The notes below the pieces were generated by a model. It saw only the letters and a program-made list of their open reading frames with translations. It was not told the origin of the DNA and searched no databases. Below, piece by piece: positions 11,206 through 22,070 of a stretch of 64,000 nt of DNA. Within the stretch, counting starts at the first letter, position 1; each line of letters opens with the position of its first letter. The position numbers and the translations under genes are program-made. Source of the stretch: Elymus sibiricus (taxonomy: Eukaryota; Streptophyta; Magnoliopsida; Poales; Poaceae). The stretch covers positions 85,623,954 to 85,687,953 of the forward strand of contig CM077665.1 of the NCBI GenBank assembly GCA_039707655.1, given 5' to 3'.

Positions 11206-11533
11206 TGATGCGTCTCCAACGTATCTATAATTTTTGATTGTTCCATGCTATAATATTATCATTCTAGGATGCTTTTTGGGTGATTATTTACCAATTCATA
11301 TTATTTTTGAGCACTAACCTATTAACCCAGTGCCCAGTGCCAGTTGCTGTTTTCTGCATGTTTTTGACTTTTCAGGTTTACAGTAAAAAAGGAAGTCCAA
11401 TTGCCCCGAAACTTTTATTATTATTTTTTCTAGACCAAAAGAAGACCTGGAAGCTTCGGGAGGAGGACGAAGGCTCTATGAGGGAGCCACCACACAACAA
11501 CGTGCTCCCAGGGGGTGGCCATGCCCTGTTATG
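11206..11533 (+). repeat. Element S 3' LTR, first part
   Basis: It starts TGATGCGTCTCCAACG directly after the polypurine tract. It carries the shared AACCTATTAACCCAGTGCC segment and is cut at TTATG by element B. It continues at 29198. Confidence 0.85.
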
Positions 11534-11857
11534 TGATACGTCTCCGTCGTATCTACTTTTCCTAACGCTTTTGCTCTCGTTTTGGACTCTATTTTGCATG
11601 ATTTGAATGAAACTAACCCGGACTAACACTGTTTTCAGCAGAACTACCATGGTGTTGTTTTTGTGCAGAAATAAAAGTTCTCGAAATTGGATGAAACTAT
11701 TTGGAGATTTATTTCAGAATAAAAGAAAAATACTGGAACCAAGAGCCACCAGAGGGGGTGCCCTAGTTGGGCACGATACACCAGGGCGTACCACCCCCTC
11801 CAAGCGCGCCCTGGTGGGTTGTGGTCACCTCGTGGCACCCTGACCCTAATTCCAACT

Positions 11858-11868
11858 CCATAAATACC
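11858..11868 (+). promoter_or_regulatory. TATA-like box in B 5' LTR
   Basis: CCATAAATACC lies about 35 bp after the GC-rich inverted repeat and upstream of the leader. Position and orientation fit an LTR core promoter. The 3' LTR copy lacks the exact segment because of a small deletion near 20020. Confidence 0.45.
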
Positions 11869-12669
11869 TATTTTCGGAGAAAAAATAAGAGAGAAATTTT
11901 TATCGCGTTTCACGGGGCGGAGCCGCCGCCACCTCCTGTTCTTCATCGGGAGGCCAGATCTGGAGTCCATTCGGGGCTCCGAAGAGGGGAATCTTCGGTC
12001 TTCTTCATCACCAACCCTCCTTCATCGCCAATTCCATGATGCTCCCCACCGGGAGTGAGTAATTCCTTCGTAGGCTCGCTGGTCGGTGAGGAGTTGGATG
12101 AGATTCATCATGTAATCGAGTTAGTTTTGTTAGGGCTTGATCCCTAGTATCCACTATGTTCTGAGATTGATGTTGCTCTGACTTTGCCATGCTTAATGCT
12201 TGTCACTAGTGCCCGAGTGCCATGATTTTAGATCTGAACCATTTATGTTATCACCAATATATCTATGTTCTTGATCCGATCTTGCTAGTCCTAAGCACCT
12301 GCTATGTGTTTTGATCTGTAAACCCCAGGGTGACAATAATCGGGATACTTTCCGGTGATGACCGTAGTTTGAGGTGTTCATGTATTCACTATGTGTTAAT
12401 GCCTTGTTCTGGTTCTCTATTAAAAGGAGGCCTGAATATCCCTTAGTTTCCTTATGGACCCCGCTGCCACGGGATGGTAGGACAAAAGATGTCATGCAAG
12501 TTCTTTTCCACAAGCACGTATGACTATTTACGGAATACATGCCTACATTATATTTATGAACTTGAGCTAGTTCTGTGTCGCCCTAGGTTTTGACTGTTAT
12601 ATAATGAATATCATCCAACAAATTCACTGATCCAATGCCTACGAGTTTTCCACATATTGTTCTTGCTAA

Positions 12670-12780
12670 GTTACTATTGCTATTGCTACTGTTCCAACTG
12701 CTACAAAATCATTGCTATCACTGTTACCGTTACTGTTACTGTTACTACTGCTATTAAAACTATCATATTACTGTGCTACT
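12670..12780 (+). repeat. Imperfect CTATTG/CTGTTA simple repeat in B LTR
   Basis: Short units of ACTATTGCTATTGCT and TTACTGTTACTG types alternate. The 3' LTR has the same stretch at about 28920-29030 with small changes. Confidence 0.7.
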
Positions 12781-12956
12781 AATCACTCTGCTGCAGATAA
12801 TTAATCCCCAGGTGTGGTTGAATTGACAACTCAACTGCTAATACTTGCAAATATTCTTTGGCTCCCCTTGTGTCGATTCTATAAATTTGGGTTGAATACT
12901 CTACCCTCGAAAACTGTTGCGATCCCCTATACTTGTGGATTATCAAGACCTTTTTC

Positions 12957-12974
12957 TGGCGTCGTTGCCGGGGA
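12957..12974 (+). other. Element B primer binding site (Asp tRNA type)
   Basis: TGGCGTCGTTGCCGGGGA lies 11 bp after the LTR. It differs at one base from the Asp-tRNA complement used by many grass gypsy elements. Confidence 0.85.
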
Positions 12975-13023
12975 GCATAGCTATATTTGTTGATTCACTT
13001 GGGATTTATATCAATTGATCACT

Positions 13024-15118
13024 ATGAAGAATCTGAAGGATACTAAAACCAAGATCGTTCCCTCTAAGACGAGGGTAGGTAAGGATTTGCCATCACACTC
13101 TGCACTTGATTCACCTTCTGTTTTGAGTAGACTTGCAACACCACCACATGCTATTAATCTTGATATGTCACAAGTTATTGATGATGCTACTTCTGCTATG
13201 AATGATGCTTATGATGATGCTAGTACCATGCCTGGTGATAATGTGCCACTAGGTGAATTTCTTGATAAACAAATTGCTAGAGCTAAAGAGAATGAAATTA
13301 TTGAAACTGATGAGATTACTGAAACTGATGAAGTCCTTGAAACTGAGAACTATGAAACACCTATTAGACCTAGCTCTCCTTGATTTGAATTGCCTAAGAT
13401 ACCTGAGGGTTATGTTATGAATGAGGAGACAGCTAGAGACTTTCTTGCTTGCAATGATAGGGATGATCTTAAGAAATTGCTATGCAAACTGAAAGAAAAA
13501 TCTTTGAATGCTAGAATGAAATGTGATCCTAAGTTTGCTACTTCACCTATCTTTGTTACTGATAAGGATTATGAATTCTCTATCGACACAGAGTTAATTA
13601 CTTTGGTTGAATCTGATCCTTTCCATGGCTATGAAACTGAAATGATAGTGGCACATCTCACTAAGCTAAATGACATAGCCACCCTTTTTGCTCATGATGA
13701 GAAAATTCACTAGTACTATATCCTCAAATTATTTCTGTTCTCATTAAAGGGTGATGCTAAGATATGGTATAATACTCTTGCTCCTGGTTGTGTGCGTAGT
13801 CCCCAGGATATGATTTATTACTTCTTTGAAAAATATTTTCCTGCTCATAAGAAACAAGCCGCCTTACATGAAATATTTAACTTTGTGCAAATTGAAGAAG
13901 AGAGTCTCCCAGAAGCTTGGGGGAGGCTTCTCCAATTGATTAATGCTTTGCCTGATCACCCTCTTAAGAAAAATGAAATACTTGATATCTTCTATAATGG
14001 ACTAACTGATGTTCTAGGGACTTCCTAGATAGTTGTGCTGGTTGTGTTTTCAGGGAACGAACTATTGAACAAGTTGAGGAACTATTGAATAATATATTGA
14101 AGAATTATGATGATTGGACTCTCCCTGAACCACCACCTAAACCCACTCTGAAGAAGAGGGGTATCTTATTTCTCAGTCCTGAAGATATGCAGGAGGCAAA
14201 GAAATGTATGAAAGAAAAAGGTATTAAAGCTGAGGATGTTAAGAATTTACCACCTATTGAAGAAATACATGGCCTTGACACACCACCACCTCAACAGGTG
14301 GTAGAGGTAAATTCTTTATTAAAGTTTGATGAAGATGATATCCCTTACAATAAACATCCTAGTCAGTGCTTATATGAATTTGATAACTACATTAGAAAAC
14401 AAGATCACTTCAATGTAAATGTTCTGAAACAATTGAAATATAATTCTGATATGATTGCTCACTTGAGTGACTTGTTATTTAGATTCAGTAATGATGTTAG
14501 AGGTGTAGGAAAACATGCCTCTATGGTTCAAACCCAGTTAGAACAAGTTGCTAAATCTCAAAGAGAATTGGATAATGAAATGAATAATAATATGGATGAT
14601 TTTGCTGTTAGAGTAGCAACTAGAGGAGGTAAAATGACTTAGGAACCACTTTATCCTGAAGGACACCCTAAAATAATTGAACATGTCTCTCAGAGAATTA
14701 ACACTGATGCACCTAGTCCTTCTAAAAACAAAAATGATAGGACTTTGCATACCTCTAGTGAACATGAGGTAGAAAAACCTCCTGAAGATAATGATGCCTC
14801 TATTTCTGATGCTGAAACTCAATCTGGTAATGAAATTCACCTAGTGATAGTGAAAATGATAATGATGATGTTCATGAAGATACTCAACCGAACAATGATA
14901 AAGAACCAGATAATGATGTTGAAATAGAACCTGTAGTTGATCTTGATAACCCACAACCTAAAAATAAACTATATGATAAATGAGACTTTGTGGCTAGAAA
15001 ACTTGGTAAAGAAAGAGAGCCATGGGTTCAAAAACCCATGCCTTTCCTCCCTAAACCATCTAAGAAAAAGGATGATGAAGAATTTGAACGCTTTGCTGAA
15101 ATGATTAGGCCAGTCTTT
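13024..15118 (+). pseudogene. gag: Element B gag (multiple stops and frameshifts)
   Basis: Athila-type gag. The first frame opens with ATG at 13024 and has in-frame stops at 13381-13383 and 13711-13713. The capsid-like part has FSLKGDAKIWYNTL, MIYYFFEKYFP, EAWGRLLQLINALPDHP and LDIFYNGLTD. At about 14025 the frame changes and continues with ERTIEQVEELLNNIL, a Pro-rich linker and a Gln/Asn-rich coil, up to a TAG at about 14640. Further frame changes near 14840 and 15118 lead into protease. No zinc knuckle is visible. The gag would have formed the particle. Damage is spread along the whole gene, so it has been inactive for some time. Confidence 0.85.
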
Positions 15119-15119
15119 T

Positions 15120-15806
15120 TTGCATACCCGCTTAACTGATATCTTAAAGATGACCCCTTATGCAAAATACATGAAAGACATCATCACTAATAAAAGCAAG
15201 ATACCTGAATATGAAATATCCACCATGCTTGCTAATTATTCTTTTAAGGATGGAGTACCTAAAAAACTTGGAGATCCTGGAATACCAACTATACCTTGCT
15301 CCATTAAAAGAAATTATGTCAAAACTGCTTTGTATGATTTGGGAGCTAGTGTTAGTGTTATGCCTTTCTCTTTATATAAAGGACTTGATTTGAATAAACT
15401 CACACCTACTGAAATATCATTGCAAATGGATGACAAATCAACTGCCATACCTATCGGTATTTGTGAGGATGTTCCCGTTGTTGTTGCAAATGTTACTATC
15501 TTAACAGACTTTGTTATTCTTGAGATGCCCGAGGACGACAACATGTTGATTATCCTTGGTAGATCCTTTTTGAATACTGTAGGGGCTGTTATTGATTGCA
15601 ATAAAAGCAAAGTCACTTTTCATATCAATGGTAATGAGCATACGGTGCACTTTCCGAAGAAACAATTCCAAATGAATGGTATAAATGTTATTGAAAAATC
15701 TCCGACACTCACTATTGGAAGTTTTCAACTACCTCTACCTACTGCCAAAAAGAAATATGACATACTTATTGTTGGGGATATGCATATCCCCGTTGAGGTA
15801 ACTTAG
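15120..15806 (+). pseudogene. Element B aspartic protease
   Basis: Retropepsin in an open frame of 228 codons. The active site reads LYDLGASVSVMPFSLY near residue 77, and the second motif MLIILGRSFLNTVGAVIDC near residue 140. The preceding segment DILKMTPYAKYMKDI is the usual gag-protease junction of Athila-like grass elements. The frame stays open to a TAG-type end after HIPVEVT, and no RT follows. This is the best-preserved domain of B. It would have needed a frame change upstream to be made, so the copy is treated as broken. Confidence 0.85.
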
Positions 15807-16490
15807 TTATGAAAATTCTTCGATTTCATGCTAATCGAAAGTGGTTGTTAATAAGACTTGATCAACCTTATTAATGGATCATTTTTGAGAGGTATGAAGT
15901 TGATGAATCTAGTAGGCACAACCTTCTGCTCCCACCTTTTGCTTTCTATTCTTCTTAGTCATATAAAATAAAATGCCATGTTTATCATGTTTTCTGATTT
16001 CTTCGTGCAATAAAAATGACCCAAAAATAAAAGTTCTCAGAATGTCCTGAAAATTTAACACGATTTTTTCTGAATATTTCTGAATTTCTGGTGCAAATAA
16101 CATCAGAGGGGGTGCACCTAGTGTCCACGAGACACCAGGACGCGCCAGCAACCCCAGGCGTGCCCTGGTGGGTTGTGGTCCCCACATGGGTCCCTCACTT
16201 ATCTCTTTAGCCCATTCCACCTCCTACATCCAGAAAAAATCACCATAGCTCCCTCTCTCATGTTCTTGCTCTCAAACCCGTGGATTTCGATGACTTTGCT
16301 CGAAGCTCCGTTTCTGAAACTATTTTGGGGGATTGCTACTTGGTATGTGACTCCTCCTAGTTTTTGATTTAGTGGTTTATTTTTAGAATAGTTAGCTACT
16401 CTTGGTGCTACTGTAGATGGGCTTGCATGTTGAATTCTTAGAGTTCTATGTAGTTTGAATGCTTAATATGGCCTCTAGGCATCCTTATGA
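15807..16490 (+). other. LTR-like spacer between protease and 3' ORF of B
   Basis: The segment AATAAAAGTTCTCAGAATG (near 16027), followed by GAGGGGGTGCACC and an inverted repeat (CACCAGGACGCGCC then GGCGTGCCCTGGTG, about 16130-16175), resembles the B LTR at 11690-11825. It lies where pol would be expected. It may be a remnant of an LTR or an internal promoter/RNA structure for the 3' ORF; this is inference. Confidence 0.55.
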
Positions 16491-16570
16491 GTAGTTGCTA
16501 TCAATCTTGCGAAGTTTTGTTAACAAAAATTTTGAGACTAAAATTTTCAAAAATTTGTACGCGAATAAAA

Positions 16571-17588
16571 TGAATTTCTTTGGAAGGAGTTCTTCGAGGA
16601 GGAAGTCCTGGGAAGCTTCATCGAGTAGAGGCTCAGTACGACGGTCTTGTGTTGACCAAGTGCAAGCTCGACGCGGGATGCCGCTACCAAATCATGCTTA
16701 TATCCATGTAACGAATTCATGGTAGGTGCGGGTATCAAGGAGGAATTCGAGCAATTTATCCACAATGCAGAACTTGCCCCCTTCATCGCAGATGAGTGCA
16801 TTCAACATCTCGACCTCACAAAAACATTCACAAAGAAATTTCAATATTTTCCTCGTGAGTCTAGAGTTTCATTTAACCTTTATGACCATGCCTTTACCAT
16901 GCCTTTAGATGTGTTTTGTGAAGCGTGCAAAATTCCATATTGGGGTTCGCTAGACGAACCACCAAAATCTGAGTATGAGTCATTTTTGATTAATCTTTGC
17001 TACGGTGAAGATAGAGGAGTAGCACAAGGTAGAATAAAAAGCATCCATTTTCCATCTATACACTACTTTGCACTCTTTAATGGCAAATGTATCGTAGGCA
17101 AGTAAGATTGCAGCACATTGTGTGCTCCTGATTTGAGTCTTATACACACTGCTATAACGGGAATTAAACGTTATAATCTTGGAGCAATCGTTGCACGGAG
17201 ATTGCAACACAACGCTACTAGTGGTCACTTTTATGGTGGGATCTACGCCTCCCGTGTAGCTAAGGAGCTACGTGTATCACCTTGGCCTAACGATCCTATT
17301 TTACCTACTCAATACTTAGACTTTGAGGCCATGAAACATCATAAGTTCCTTAAGGGCACAATCACTAATTATACTTACAACTTGAGGTTCAATAAAGATC
17401 CCATTGTACCTGTTGTCTTGCCTGCTCCTGCTCTCTTTGATTATCACAGTAGGAGAAGATACTACGTTCTTGAGAGCGAGGCCCGCACGTACAATGCGAA
17501 GGTTGAAGCTGCCAGACGTGCTGAGGAGGCTGCACCAAGAGCCTCGGTGGGCTATCACTCAGACTATTATCCAGGCCGCGGATGGTGA
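16571..17588 (+). pseudogene. ATHILA ORF-like protein of element B
   Basis: It lies where plant Athila elements carry their 3' (env-position) ORF. The N-terminal Ser/Arg stretch (MNFFGRSSSRRKSWEASSS) is in one frame. After a frameshift near 16715 a second frame runs from 16719 to 17588 with one TAA at 17103-17105. Visible motifs are KKFQYFPRESRVSFNLYDHA, GRIKSIHFPSIHYFALFNGK and SGHFYGGIYASRVAKEL, which look like the ATHILA ORF-1 family seen in Arabidopsis and grasses. No signal peptide or membrane span is seen, so nothing in it supports an envelope role. Function is unknown. Confidence 0.65.
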
Positions 17589-19690
17589 TTACCAAGCTAG
17601 GCCAAAAGCCTAAGCTTGGGGGAGTACGTATTTCCACCGACATTATATTCATGTTTACACATTTCATTCCAGTTGTCGGTGTCTACACTTTTTCATTGTA
17701 TTATCCTTGCTAGATTTATTTTCTTGCTTTCTTCTTGCGTGTTTGAAAAACTTTGAGAAAATCCAAAAATATTTCTTGCTTCTTTTCGGTTTTTATTTCT
17801 AGTTTAAATTAATTGTAGTAGCAAAATAAAATCCAAAAAGATTTCTCGTTTCTTCTTTTACTTGTTGGGAGTTTTCCCGTGTAAATTGTTTTACTCGTCT
17901 TTGTTTTTCCTTCTTTGATTTGCTTTCTTTAAGAAAAACCAAAAACCCTAAAAAATATTTCAGTGTGTTTCTTTGAAATTCTTTTCCTTTTATTTGAGTC
18001 GTACCAAGGAGAAGACCACGATAAAAATGTTGAGTGCCTCTCATATGCATTATTGTTAATCTAACAAAGAGCCCAAATTACTTTGTCTTCTCCTTTTGAA
18101 TAAAATGTTTGCAGATTCCAGCTTAGTCCACGGCACTCTTGCACTGTTATTTTTTTTATATCATTCGGTCGTGCAAGTGAAAGGCAATAATGACGATATT
18201 TGATGAAGTGACTGTGGCAGAGAGAAGCGGGTATGAACTCAACTTGTTTTTGTTTTTGTAAATGTGTTTAACCTAGTATCCATGATTCAGCATATTATGA
18301 TCAAACGTGTTTGCAATGACAATTAGAGATTATAGTTGCTAATGCCATGCTTAAGTAGCTAGGAGTGGATAATGATTTATCTTGGATGTCAACATGCATT
18401 AAAATGGTTGTGATGTAGTATGATGATATGGTATCCTCCTCTGAATGTTTCAAGTGGCTTGACTTGGCACATGTTCACGCATGTAGTTGAATCAAAACCA
18501 ACATAGCCTCTACGATATTTATGTTCATGGTGTTCATATTCTACTCATGCTAGTATTCAATGCTGATTATGCATAAATCATGTTCATGACAGTTTTCGCT
18601 CTCTAGCTGGATGCTTCTCAACCTATTTGCTAGCCTTCACCTGTACTAAGCGGGAATACTGCTTGTGCATCAAAATCCTTAAACCAAAGTTATTCCAGAT
18701 GATTCCACTATATCTACCTATATGCGGTATTACCCTGCCGTTCCAAGTAAATTTGCATGTGCCACCTCTAAAATTTCAAATGAACATCTGATTTGTGTGC
18801 CTGGACCGCTCATGGAGCGACAGGGGGCGGTCAATATCTTCCATGTTAAGAGGGTTATTCTCATGATGAGTGTTTATTCACTCGTCCTTGCACGAGAGGG
18901 GCGGTAATAGGGTTTCCCAGTCCCGAAATCAAAAACTGCAAATAATTAAACAAAACTCCCCCAGGAATGTTTTTGGTATGGACGGTACCCGTGGATTCGG
19001 CTAGCCGTGGAGTGTGTTTGTTGGTGGAGGGGGAGTAAACCTTTACCTTTACCGCTTGGGAACCACCGCTAATGTGTTTAGCAATGAAGATATTGATAAC
19101 TCTTGGTCGTAACGTTGATAGGAAGGGTGCACCTCCCAAAATTATATTTATCTCTGATTTAAGCATTGAGCTCTAGCACCTCTGCAAATCCCTACTTCCC
19201 TCTGCAAAGGGACTATCTATTTACTTTTATGTTGAGTCATCACCTTCTCAAATAAGCGCCAAATCTGAGAGCACTATTGTCATCCTCATGCATTGTGTAT
19301 AGTTAATGTTGGATGCATCATGACTGGATCTTTTCTACCATGAATTACAATGTTTAGTCGCTGCTTGAACTTTGGAGGTGCTCTGCATTTATGTTTTGCG
19401 GTCTCAGAAAGGGCTAGCGAGATACCACTGTTGTCATATTATATCATGACCGTTTTGACAAAGTGTTGGTACTTGAGATATTTTATTATTACTCTCTAGT
19501 TCATTATGCCATTGATATGAGTTAATATAATTTCTAAGAGTTATTGTTGACATTCTTAGTCATGATCTTTGCTGAAAACCTGGGTGCTACTTAAGCATAT
19601 TTATGTAAACAAGAACAAAAGAGTTCGTAAAAGTTTTTCTTTTTCACTTTCAGTTTGTCAACTGAATTGCTTGAGGATAAGCAATGGGTT
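17589..19690 (+). other. Element B 3' non-coding region
   Basis: No credible ORF in 2.1 kb. The part at 18600-19240 is shared in order with D (43100-43740) and, reversed, with C (22640-23040) and F (32430-32800). The common words include CTCTGCAAAGGGACTATCT and TCTACCTATATG. The function of this conserved block is unknown. Confidence 0.65.
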
Positions 19691-19704
19691 AAGCTTGGGG
19701 GAGT
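19691..19704 (+). other. Polypurine tract of element B
   Basis: AAGCTTGGGGGAGT lies directly before the 3' LTR. It is the plus-strand primer site in reverse transcription. Confidence 0.85.
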
Positions 19705-20533
19705 TGATACGCCTCCGTCGTATCTACATTTCCTAACGCTTTTGCTCTTGTTTTGGACTCTATTTTGCATGATTTGAATGAAACTAACCCAGACTGACGT
19801 TGTTTTCAGCATAACTACCATGGTGTTATTTTTGTGCATAAATAAAAGTTCTCGGAACTGGATGAAACTTTTTGGAGATTTATTTCAGAATAAAAGAAAA
19901 ATAATGAAACCAAGAGCCACCGGAGGGGGTGCCCTGGCTGGGCACGATACACCAGGGCGCGCCACCCACTCCAGGCGCGCCCTGGTGGGTTGTGGTCACC
20001 TCGTGGCCCCCCTGACCCAGTACCTATTTTCGGAGAAAAATAACTAAGAGAGGAACGTTTATCGCGTTTTAGGAGACGGAGCCGCCGCCACCTCCTGTTC
20101 TTCATCGGGAGGCCAAATCTGGAGTCCGTTCGGGGCTCCGGAGAGGGGAATCTTCGGTCTTCGTCATCACCAACCCTCCTTCATCGCCAATTCCATGATG
20201 CTCCCCACCGGGAGTGAGTAATTCTTCGTAGGCTCGCTGGTCGATGTGGAGTTGGATGAGATTCATCATGTAATCGAGTTAGTTTTGTTAGGGCTTGATC
20301 CCTAGTATCCATTATGTTCTGAGATTGATGTTGCTATGACTTTGCCATGCTTAATGCTTGTCACTAGGGCCTGAGTGCCATGATTTCAGATCTGAACCGT
20401 TTATGTTATCACCATTATATCTATGTTCTTGATCCTATCTTGCTAGTCATATGCACCTGCTATGTGTTATGATCCGTAAACCCCGGGGTGACAATAATAG
20501 GGATACTTTCCAGTGATGACCGTAGTTTCAGGA
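19705..20533 (+). repeat. Element B 3' LTR, first part
   Basis: It matches the 5' LTR from its first base (TGATACGCCTCCG) to GACCGTAGTTT, where element C is inserted. It ends with cagga, the left copy of the C target duplication. Confidence 0.95.
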
Positions 20534-22056
20534 TGATAATCCCCAAGTGCAAGGAATCATCGTAGCAATTTCCAAAGGTGGAAGTGATAAGTATGGAGTG
20601 TCGAACCCACAAGGAGCTAAAGGTAAGATCAATATTCTCTCAAGTCCTATCTGCCACTGATACGACTCTACGTACGCCAAACGTTTGCTTCCAACTAGAA
20701 ACGAGAAATAAAACTACGTTGTGGGTATGAAGAGAATAGCTTTGCTTGATATCGGAGAACTAAAATATAAAAATAGGTGCTGTTATCCTAAAGTTAGAAT
20801 ACATTACAATATATTACAAATAGCGAGTGTGGAATAATGATGGGTCGGTGTGCGGAATTGTCCTAGGCAATTGTTAACAAGATCGGTAATCATTATTGCA
20901 ATTTTATATGAGGGAGAGGCATAAGCTAACATACTTTCTCTACTTGGATCATATGCACTTATGATTGGAACTCTAGCAAGCATCCTCAACTACTAAAGAT
21001 CATTAAGGTAAAACCCAACCATAGCATTAAAGCATCAAGTCCCCTTTATCCCATACGCAACCACACCCTTACTCGGGTTTAAGCTTCTGTCACTCTAGCA
21101 ACCCACCATAAGCGAATCATGAACGTAATGCAACACCCTACAGTGGGAATCCTTCACATGTGCGCGGCACGGAAGGCACCATAGGACAGCACCAAAATAA
21201 ACATACAACTCAAACCAATCTAGATCATCAATCAACCCATAAGACAATAGAAATCTACTCAAAACATCATAGGATGGCAACACATCATTGTATCATAATA
21301 TGTAGTATAAAGCACCATGTTCAAGTAGGGGATTACAGCGGGATGCGGGAGAGTGGACCGCTGAAAAGATATGAGGACGTGGTGAAGAAGGTGATGTTGA
21401 TGAAGACGATCACCGCGGCGATGGTTCCCCCGATGGCACTCTGGCGCCACCGAGAGAGAGGGGGAGAGGGTCTCCCTCTTGTGCTTCCTCCTCCATGGCC
21501 TCCCCCTAGGTGGGGAGAGGTTCTCCCTCTGGTCCTTGGCCTCCATGGTGATGATGGCCCCTCCGTCTTCCTCCTCCATGGTCTCCGGTGATGGTGACCC
21601 CCTCCGGCAGGGTGCCGGAGAGGGCCAAGATTGATTTTTCGTGGCTACAGAGACTTGCGGCGGCGGAACTTCTGATCTAGGGTTCTTTACGGGGACTTGG
21701 GTATTTATAGGAGTATTTGGCGTTGGTCCCACGTCCAGAAGGTTCCCGAGGAGGTGACAAGCCAGAGGGGCACGCCCTAGGGGGGGGGGGGGCGCCCCCA
21801 CCCTTGTGGCTGCCTCGGGCTTCCTCTCCGGTATCTTTTCGCTCCAGTATTTTTTATATTTTCCAAAACTATTCTCCGTAAATTTTCAGCCCATTCCGAG
21901 AACTTTTATTTCTACACAAAAACAACACCACGGTAGTTCTGCTGAAAACAACGTCAGTCCGGGTTATATCTAATCAAGTCATACCAAAATCATATAGAAT
22001 TATTGTAAACATGGCATGAATACTTCATAAATTATAGATACGTTGGAGACGTATCA
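20534..22056 (-). repeat. Element C 3' LTR
   Basis: It runs from TGATAATCCCCAAG to GGAGACGTATCA on the plus strand. It contains the uninterrupted site CTGCCACTGATACG, which in the partner LTR is split by a solo LTR. A run of 13 G lies at 21780-21792. Confidence 0.95.
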
Positions 22057-22070
22057 GCATCCCCAAGCTT
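22057..22070 (-). other. Polypurine tract of element C
   Basis: The minus strand reads AAGCTTGGGGATGC directly before the 3' LTR. Confidence 0.85.

Larger units (their letters stand above)
11534..12945 (+). repeat. Element B 5' LTR
   Basis: A 1412-bp LTR from TGATACGTCTCCGTCG to GTGGATTATCA. It contains a GC-rich inverted repeat (about 11775-11825), a TATA-like CCATAAATACC at 11858-11868 and a CTATTG/CTGTTA-rich stretch at 12670-12780. It matches the split 3' LTR at 19705-20533 plus 28618-29192. Confidence 0.95.

Noticed and set aside
12957..12974. tRNA gene near the Asp-type sequence
   Set aside because: Only the 18-base primer complement is present; no cloverleaf can be drawn around it.
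16571..17588. Envelope gene in element B
   Set aside because: Position is right, but no signal peptide, membrane span or glycosylation-rich surface is seen; the ATHILA-type label is safer.
20804..21801. Pairs of similar short frames at 20804-21801 and 27384-28362
   Set aside because: These are the two LTRs of element C, not a duplicated gene.
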